Of a stretch of DNA of 64,000 nt, positions 56,070 through 64,000 are shown one piece after another. A program made the translations under genes and the position numbers. Position 1 is the first letter of the stretch, and each line of letters starts with the position of its first letter. Under the pieces are notes generated by a model. That model saw nothing but the letters and a program-made list of their open reading frames with translations, was not told the DNA's origin and made no database searches. Source of the stretch: Puccinellia tenuiflora (taxonomy: Eukaryota > Streptophyta > Magnoliopsida > Poales > Poaceae); contig QRDG01001827.1 in NCBI GenBank assembly GCA_012064385.1, positions 1 through 64,000 of the forward strand. The letters run 5' to 3'.

Positions 56070-59000
56070 TGTAACACCCCAGGATTTCATCCCTAATTTT
56101 TGTGGTGTTTTCCGACACCTGAATTTTTTTTCTAAGTGTTCCTCCAAAACTTTTGAGGATGATTTGACTTTGGAATTGCTCTCTCAAAATTTTTCCCGGT
56201 GATCCACGAACCACTCCAGCACCCGTGATAATTTTTGTGCTTAGGTTTTCTCTCGAAAACCCTAGCCCTGATTATCGAACCCCTAAAAACCTTTTACTCC
56301 ACCTACCTAAGAAAGGCCTGTTTCCAGAGCTGGAAAATTCCACCAAAAATACCAGAGACTCCCATATCCATATAAAGACATTCCATGCAAAAATATTGCC
56401 TACTCCAATGCGATATTTCCAAGTTGGGCGATATTTTCTAAAATGCCATTTCCAATTCAGAAATCATCTGGACACATTCCACTCACCCAAAAATTCTGCC
56501 ATTTTGGTGAGGTGCATGATTTGACCTCCTGATCATTCACTCCATTGGCCCAACTTCATTTGAGCAACTTTTGAGGTACTTCCTTTGTAAGGCCATTTCA
56601 TACCTTTTTAAGATCTTCAAGCAAACCTATATTTAGACAAAACCTATGACCATGAGACTTGGTCACCTTGACCACATGGACCCTAGACACTCAGATCCAG
56701 AAGATCACCCCAAGGTGAAGGGTGGAAATGAATTGCCATGACCATGCCATTATGCCCATTTTTGGGCACCTTGCCAAAACCCAATCTCCCAGTACCCATA
56801 TGAGCTCAAACTCCATAGACACCCTCCTGTTACTAAAGCCACCCATGACTGAATTTTTGGGATTTTTCTGAGATGGGCAAGGCCCCTAACATTTCATCGA
56901 GCACCTTCTGCAGTTCTGTTTTTCAAAAAAATTGGTCGCCCCAACTTGCAAATTTGCAAAAACTTTGTTCGGAAAAGTTGTTGGAAATTAAATTTGGCGC
57001 AATGTGACACGGTTAGTTTTTGCTTTGGCGCCCTGGGATGAGAGAACCATCTTGATGCCGATGTCGGCATTGCCTGTGGCATGGTCACCACCGGCATAGC
57101 CAAGCCCAGCAGCTGTTCCTCCGACCCTCCTCGCTGTTCCTCCGTTCCGGACCAAACCAGCTGCAGCCGCACCCCCTCCTGCTCCTCTAGCTCGGACCGA
57201 ACCCGCCCTTATCCTCTCCCATCAATTTCTGGCCGGAGTTAGGCGCCGCCCGGCCGCGTGTCCGCTCCCTCCTTCCTGCCGCCCTCGAGCACGAGCTCAA
57301 CGTGCGGGTTCCCGGGTTCGACCTGCTCCACTGGCTATGGACGGCGCTCGACGACGCGCCGCTTCTACACCGCCGCCACAAGCCGTTGACACGTCGTGGC
57401 CGCGCAGGCAGTGCACCATTGATGGCCGAGCGGCCTCGCACCTACCTCTCCTCCTCCCTGGCTATTTAAGGAAGCCCAGAACCTCCTCTGGAACTCGCAC
57501 CTCTCCCTCTCCCCCCCCCGAGCCTTCCCACGTTTCTTCCAGCGGAGAGAACCGAGCCGAGCTCGGCCATGGTCGCCGTGACCATGTCGAGCACGGACCC
57601 GAGCCTCCAGCCCCTCCCCGCGCCCTATCCCTCTCCCCTGGTCGCGGTGCTCCGCCTCCGGCCGTACCCGCCGCCGGCCGACCCTCCCGGCGAGCCTCTG
57701 GCCACCCCCGGCCAGCTCCTGCTCACTCCCGTGCAGGGAAGGACGGCGACCAGGGGATCGATCCCCTCTGGTCCTCCTTTTGTTTTTTTTTCAGCGAAAC
57801 GTGTTGGGCCAGCCCAGCCGGCTGCCGCGGTCCGCGGCCCAGCCCCGGCCTGCCAGCGACCGTCCAGGCGCAGCAGCACGCTGGCGTGCGACCGGCCCAG
57901 CGACGGCCCACCCCGCGATGGGAGCAGCCCACGCTGTTTTTTTTCTCCCGCGCAGGTTTTCTTTTTCCCTGGTAAGCAACTTCGGAGGCCCGTAGTTTCC
58001 GAACCGTAGCTCCGTTTTAGCCGATTCAAATTTCTAAATTTGTATCTCGACGAACTATAACCAGTGGTACTGATTCCAACTTGTCCCAAAATAGTGATAT
58101 TGGGTGCCCTTGTGTGAGTGCAATCCGGAGTCCGGATAAAAGCGGCTATCGCTGCCCTACGCCGCGGAACCAACCCAACCTCTCCAAGCCCGGTGGATCC
58201 CGTCTTCGAAGGCAAGCTAACCCTTGCTATGAGCCGTCCCGCAACATCGTTTGCTGTTTGTTTATTGTCTTGCACTAGTATTATATGCTTGTCTGTTTAT
58301 TTATGCATGACTGCTTGTTATCCTTATTTAATATAAGACTGATGATATTACTCCTGCCATGTTTTATTCATCATCCGTGTATGCATTAGATTGATGTATG
58401 AATTATCTGTGCGCCTCGCACTTGCGTGGCTTTGACAACTAAATAACAAAAACATGCGTTGATTGTTTGGTTCTTCTTCAACGCCGAGGCTAGGTGCAGA
58501 CAATTGTCGGCCCGTGATCCTCGGGGTTGGGGGCATTTGCCAAAAGAGTTATTTGCTTCTTGTCCCTCCGTCAAATATGGTTGGCATAGACCACCCGGAC
58601 TGCGACGCTTGGGAGCTGACTCTTCATTTGGTTCTTTTTGCCAAGATTGCTGACACCACGTCGAGATAGCCCTCGAGTGGAATGGATGCTTTCTTTCTTA
58701 TGAATGCTTTTCGGTTCATTGTTTGGAGGCTACATGCCTCACCAACCTTGTATTTGATCTATGATAACACCGGCTGGAGGAACCGCCACAGTCATCTGTT
58801 TGAAACCCTATGTTATAATCCACCAGTTGATCTGTGATGACGCTTGTTGGCGGACTCGCCACGATAGTCGCCCGGTCGACGCTAATCAACCAGTTGATCA
58901 GTGGTGACTGCTTGTTGGCGGACTCGCCACTGATAGTCGCCCGGTTGACGCTAACCAATCGTTTTATTTTATTTTCTTACTCAACCCGTGGCTGCTACTG

Positions 59001-60617
59001 GCCGGAGACATCTCCGCCCTCGCCCGGTTGAATGTGTTGTTTTATTTTCTTTGTCAACCTGAGGCTGGCACCGGCCGGAGGCATCTCCGCCACAGTCGCC
59101 CGGTTGATGCAAACTATCTATTGCTTGAAATGTTGTGTTGCTAATGTTTTGTTGTTTGATGATATATTATTATGTTATTGTGGTTGTTGTGTTGGACTAA
59201 TCCTTTGTTGCTTAGATATATGAATGATGAAACTTGATTAAATGAAACACCCCTCCCAAACTTCGATAGGGTCAGTCCATAGTGCCATCAATCTGAACAT
59301 CGAACGCACTACCACTGTCGCCCCAAATGGAAAGGCCGTAACCTATGTAACCTATCAAGCCTCCTTTGATGCTACCCTCTTGGCAAGTCTAGTCGGATAC
59401 TGCATAGTGGTGGTCGGGGCTAGTCTTGTGAAGGTTCCGGAGCTAGGCGTTGCTCATCCGTTGGGGACGTGCCGGATTCACTTCGTCATAAGGCATAGAG
59501 TTATGCTGGTAGCTATACAGGGAGTGTCTGGGTAGCGTGAACGGTTATGTATGTGTATCTTGCTGAGTTTGACTTAAGGATGATGTCCTAAAGTGCCGGC
59601 TGAGTAAGGTGCATCTAGATGGGTGGTCACTGCAACCTCTCGAGAGTATGTCATCTAGCAGCTAGCCTTGTTCCTAGGTTATGGAACAGTTCAGTGTCGG
59701 TCACACTATGTGTCCTTTGTCGAGTCCGGAGGTTAAACGTAAGTATTGTTTGAAAGAAAGTGAACAACCTGAATTCACTAAATGAACAATAAGATGCTGC
59801 AGGGAATGTTATTTGTGGAGTGAATGGGATGGCGGTGTGATGCGTTGGAAGCCTATAGTTAGGCCAGAGCCAACATCAACCGTGCATGCCCCGGGAGATA
59901 GCCAGAGTTGGCTGGATTGATAACCAGAGTTGGCTAGAGGCTTGGAAGCCTGATTAGGTCGACAGGAGTAGCTATACTACTTGGTACCAACTGGTACACA
60001 CCCGTCTACTCGTCACAGGTAAGCTCGTTGTATGATTGCCGGTGCACGATCCAACCCCTCCTGGCTTGGACTCTGTACTGGTGATACCCCTGTTGCTTGC
60101 TTATGACATGTTTGATTGTCAATGCCATGCTACTTTTATGCCATGTACCTAGAGTAGACTCTTGCCATGGTGTAGAATTTTATTTCAAATGTATATCTTG
60201 CTGCATGATTGTTGGATTGTTGGTAGTGAGGGGAAATACTTGCTGAGTGCATAATAATGTACTCACGGGCCTTGTGAGTGTGGCCAGATTTTGGCGAGGA
60301 TTCATCTTCCACCTTAGCGAGGATTTGGAGCAAGAGCGTGCTAGGATCAGTAGCCCAGCCAGATGCCTGTGGAGTGGAGCCGCTCCAAGCCGTTGCCATA
60401 GTCGTCTTCCGCTGCCAGTTAAACTCTGTTCTGAGCCCTGCTTGGCTTGACATTTTGTCATGCCTTGATGGCCTTGTAAACCATTTGTAGCCTTTGGGCC
60501 TGATTGTGTAATGATATTTCCGCTATGTTGCATTGTCGTAATGTGCGTCCAGATATCCTGGGCTGGCGCACGGGGCGACCACCTCTCTGGCGACATGTGT
60601 CAGAGGGGGGTTCCACA
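56070..60617 (+). repeat. 3' LTR, 4,548 bp
   Basis: Nearly identical to 48576-53124. Differences seen include about 20 substitutions (for example CAACCTCG/CAACATCG, TATGCCGG/TATGCTGG, GTAACGTG/GTAATGTG) and over ten one- or two-base indels, most in homopolymers. Confidence 0.95.
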
Positions 60618-61791
60618 GTACTCTAATTTTTGTTTTAGGTACAATGGAGATGCATTGGATGCTTGCCTCATTCATAAGGAAGGTGTTCTCACCGTGTGAT
60701 TGTCGGAGTCAAGCTTTGATGACAAACCAACTCTCATCATCTTCATCGTCAATGCATCTCGGTAACAAGTATCTATCCCATGCATACTTTTCTAGTATTC
60801 AACCTTGTGTAGGTTGCCTCTTGGCATGAAATCCTTTATGTGCAATAGTTGTGGTTTTGGCTTATTTTCTTCACTTGGTATATCTTTGTGATATTTGTGA
60901 TGAATTTGCAAAAACCTTTTCTTCAATTGATATTATTTGTTTGTGATACTTGTTGCCTATCTCAATGCATCTTCACTATCTCTTGTTCCCTTAGTGATTT
61001 GTGTGATGCATTTGATATATTTGAAGTTCATTCATATACAATGAGATAAATTTGAGCTATGTGCTATGCTTTGAAGCAACAATCTCGTTTGTATATTTAT
61101 GACTTCCTTTTGGATACCTTGTTCTCTTTTTCCCGAACCATTTCGTATGTATATGTTTCTTTGCGGATGTATATCTTCAATGCTTTGTCCAATTAGAAAC
61201 CTATACATATGAGAGAGGTCACCTTTTAGTTGGTATCCTATTTCTTTTGAGCTACCTTGATTTTTATCTATAATTCTTTGGTGGCTCCAAATTTGCTTCA
61301 TGAGTGCCTATCTTAATTTTATTTGCATCTTTGCACACTCATGTATTTGTTGAAGATCTTTGTCTTCATGCTTACCATGGTGAGTATGTTGATTTTTATT
61401 GGCTAAATGCTCTCACTAGCTTTTGGCATTTTCAATTGGTTTTAGTTTCCAATTGGTATCCCTAAGCTTTTGAACATACTCATTTAAAGATCTTATTTGT
61501 ATCTCGGTTGGGCCTATCTTATGTTGAAATCTTTGAAAATTGGTATATTTCTATGGCTCAACCATATCTTTGGTGCAAGTGCTATGATTTGCTTTTGCTT
61601 TATGCACATTTGCACTTGTTGCGTCTTCTAGATGATTTTGGGGGAGCGAGGATGCCATATTTGTGCACTCCTCAATGGTGCATGAACATTGGGGAGCTTC
61701 TCCATTTTTATTTAGAACTCTCATTTTGGATCTTTTTTATTGCTTTTCTCCTTTGTGGAGATGTTTAGAATGATTTCATCCTTTTGCAATC
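60618..61791. repeat. Unrelated retroelement-type sequence after the 3' LTR
   Basis: T-rich, low-coding sequence (TTTTGTTTTAGGTACAATGG..., TCAAGCTTTGATGACAAACC) of the style found in Triticeae LTR-element interiors and LTRs. It does not continue the Athila-like sequence interrupted at 48575. No ORF with a known motif was found. Confidence 0.45.
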
Positions 61792-61792
61792 N
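61792..61792. other. Single undetermined base (N), probable assembly join
   Basis: The only N in the window lies at an abrupt change from unrelated sequence to an inverted LTR copy that begins about 35 bp inside the LTR end. Confidence 0.8.
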
Positions 61793-64000
61793 GGTGGTCG
61801 CCCCGTGCGCCAGCCCAGGATATCTGGACGCACGTTACGACGATGCAACATAGCGGAAATATCATTACACAATCAGGCCCAAAGGGCTACAAATGGTTTA
61901 CATGGCCTTCAAGGCATGGAAATTATCATGGCCAAGTATGGCACGGGACAAAGTTTAACTGGCAGCGGAAGACAAAGATACGGCAACGGCTTGGTGCGGC
62001 TCCACTCCACAGGCATCTGGCTGGGCTACTGATCCTAGCACGCTCTTACTCCATCTCCTTGCTAAGGTAGTTGATGAATCCTCGCCAAAATCTGGCCAAA
62101 ACACGAGGCCCGTGAGTACATTATTATGCACTCAGCAAGTATTGCCCCTCACTACAAACAATCCAGCAATCATGCAACAAGATATACACTGTAAATAAAG
62201 TCCTACAACATGGCAAGTGTACTCATGGCATAAAAGTAGCATGGCATTGACAACCAAACATGTCATAAGCAAGCAACAGGGGTATCACCAGTACAGAGTC
62301 CAAGCCAGGTGGGGTTGGATCGTGTACCGGCAATCATACAACGAGCTTACCTGTGACGAGTAGACGGGTGTAACAGTTGGTACCAGATCTTATAACTACT
62401 CCTGTCAACACACTCAGGCTTCCAAGCCTCTAGCCAATTCCGGCTATCAATCCAGCCAACTCTGGCTATCTCCCGGGGCATGCACGGTTGATGTTGGCTC
62501 TGGCCTAACTATAGGCTTCCAACGCATCACACCGCCATCCCATTCACCTCACAAGTAACATTCCCTGCAGCATCTTATTGTTCATTTAGTGAATTCAGGT
62601 TGTTCACTTTCTTTCAAACAATACTTACGTTTAACCTCCGGACTCGACAAAGGACAAATAGTGTGACCGACACTGAACTGTTCCATAACCTAGGAACAAG
62701 GCTAGCTGCTAGTTTGACACTCTCGAGAGGTTGCAGTGACCACCCATCTAGATGCACCTTACTCAGCCGGCACTTTAGGACATCATCCTTAAGTCAAACT
62801 CAGCAAGATACACATACATAACCGTTCACGCTACCCAGACACTCCTTGTATAGCTACCAGCATAACTCTATGCCTTATGACGAAGTGAATCCGGCACGTC
62901 CCCAACGGATGAGCAACGCCTAGCTCCAGAACCTTCACAAGACTAGCCCCGACCACAACTATGCAGTATCCGACTAGACTTGCCAAGTGGGTAGCATCAA
63001 GGAGGCTTGATAGGTTACATAGGTTACGGCCTTCCCATTTAGGGCGACAGAGGTAGTGCGTTCGATGTTCAGATTGATGGCACTATGGACTGACCCTATC
63101 GAAGCTTGGAGGGTTGTTTCAATTTATTCAAGTTTCAACATAACAAGTCCAAACAACCGGGGTTAGTCCAGCACAACAATCACAATATCCATATCATATA
63201 CCATCAATAACAAGGCATTAGCAACATAAGGTAAGCACATAACAATAACAGCACTGAATAAACATAACACTTGCATGTATAAACAACAACATAACAATAA
63301 TAATAATACCCGGGTGACTGTGGCGGGCAACCCGGCCGGTGTCACTTGGGGGTTAGTGTTCACAGAATAGTAGCATAATATTTCAAACGGATGACGGTGA
63401 CGGGCAACCCGGCCGGTGTCACCGCAAAAGAATGAACCGAAAAGCACTCATAAAAATGAGAGAGCATCCATTCCACTCGAGGGTTAATCTCGACGTGGTG
63501 TCAGCAATCTCGGCAAAAGAACCAAATGGAAAGTCAGCTCCCAAGCGTCGCAGTCCGGGTGGTCTATGCCAACCATATTTGACGGAGGGACAAGGCAAAT
63601 AACTCTTTTGGCGAATGCCCTCAACCCCGAGGATCATAAGACGACATTCGTCCGCTCCTCACCTCGGCGAAGAGGAAAAGAACCAAACAAAGCCCCGCAA
63701 GCGCGAGACGCACAATTGTAATAATCCCCCCACTCCTTTGACTTGAGGCGGGAGACCCGGCCATTGTCTCGGGAATGTGAGTGTTGCACAGATAAGCAAT
63801 ATAAGGTAGTGCAATAAATTAAAATACGACAGGATATGCAACATGGCAGGAACAATAATATAAGTTTCATAATAAACAAGAACAACACTCAGGCAAGCAT
63901 AATATACAGACAACAATATAATCACCCGACATAGTATTAAGCAATCAAACAAACAAGCATTGCGGGACGGATCATAGCAAGGGGTTAGCTTGCCTTCGAT
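61793..64000 (-). repeat. Inverted, diverged third copy of the 4.5 kb LTR
   Basis: On the minus strand this matches the 5' LTR from about 53090 back to about 50720 and runs out of the window. Scattered substitutions and indels make it clearly older or of another subfamily than the LTR pair at 48576-60617. Its terminal about 35 bp (CTCTCTGGCGACATGTGTCA...) is absent at the N. Confidence 0.9.

Larger units (their letters stand above)
48576..60617 (+). mobile_element. Young non-autonomous LTR retrotransposon with 4.5 kb LTRs
   Basis: Two nearly identical LTRs (48576-53124 and 56070-60617) with TGTAACACC...CCACA termini enclose 2,945 bp. A primer-binding site for initiator tRNA-Met follows LTR 1 and a polypurine tract precedes LTR 2. 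The GGGACGAGATTC...TTAAGGGGGG context before TGTAACACCCC resembles the Tekay/Del chromovirus lineage of Gypsy elements; that lineage call is tentative. No gag, protease, RT, RNase H or integrase is present, so mobility would need proteins from a related element. About 20 substitutions between LTRs were counted by eye. The 5 bp outside the LTRs (GCTCT and GTACT) do not match. Confidence 0.9.

Overview
The window looks like a chromosome segment from a large-genome grass, most likely Triticeae (wheat, Aegilops or barley type). The reasons are nested LTR retrotransposons, a 12.7 kb CACTA transposon with the TTTAGTCCCGG hairpin family at its ends, Stowaway and Mutator-type MITEs, GC-rich grass-style first exons and a small gene island between repeat blocks. 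No bacterial, phage, CRISPR, rRNA or tRNA feature was seen.

Layout. 1-3701: LTR-retrotransposon non-coding sequence, including an apparent plus-strand LTR with a TATA box that ends at 3701. 3702-6697: minus-strand Athila-like Gypsy fragment. About 6698-7035: probable plastid DNA insertion. 7732-8587: retroposon-like insertion between 16-bp direct repeats. 9997-22678: complete CACTA element (TIRs CACTAGTAGAAAAC and CACCAGTG, target duplication ATG). It carries a TNPD-type transposase, a second gene that ends in a Ulp1-like cysteine protease domain, two extra small ORFs, a cluster of hairpins and several tandem arrays. 22690-34498: gene island with a broken PF03407 glycosyltransferase (minus), an F-box gene (plus), a complete seven-exon MYG1 gene (minus, convergent with the F-box gene) and a two-exon FCS-like zinc finger gene (minus). 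34.5-40.7 kb: mostly unassigned, with diverged duplications. 40.69-41.63 kb: Copia remnant (RNase H end plus LTR). 41632-48575: a second minus-strand Athila-like copy whose 3' LTR and internal region each hold a Mutator-like element of one family (42607-44271 and 45571-47640). The first of these holds a fold-back MITE with its own 9-bp duplication. 48576-60617: a very young non-autonomous LTR retrotransposon with 4.55 kb LTRs and a 2.9 kb interior that lacks gag-pol but has one sense ORF and one antisense ORF. 60618-61791: unrelated retroelement sequence. 61792: a single N. 61793-64000: an inverted, more diverged copy of the same 4.5 kb LTR.

How parts work together. In the CACTA element, TNPD should act on the TIRs and subterminal hairpin repeats, while the second gene joins a transposase-associated region to a Ulp1-like domain. 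All three apparent frameshifts in these genes are single-base losses in homopolymers, so the element may be more intact than it reads. The host genes (MYG1 nuclease, F-box, FLZ zinc finger) look like ordinary functional loci. The most unusual material is the sense/antisense ORF pair of the 48.6-60.6 kb retroelement, and the duplicated catalytic-cysteine block and hairpin cluster of the CACTA element. All family assignments come from reading the sequence and recalled family features; no searches were run.
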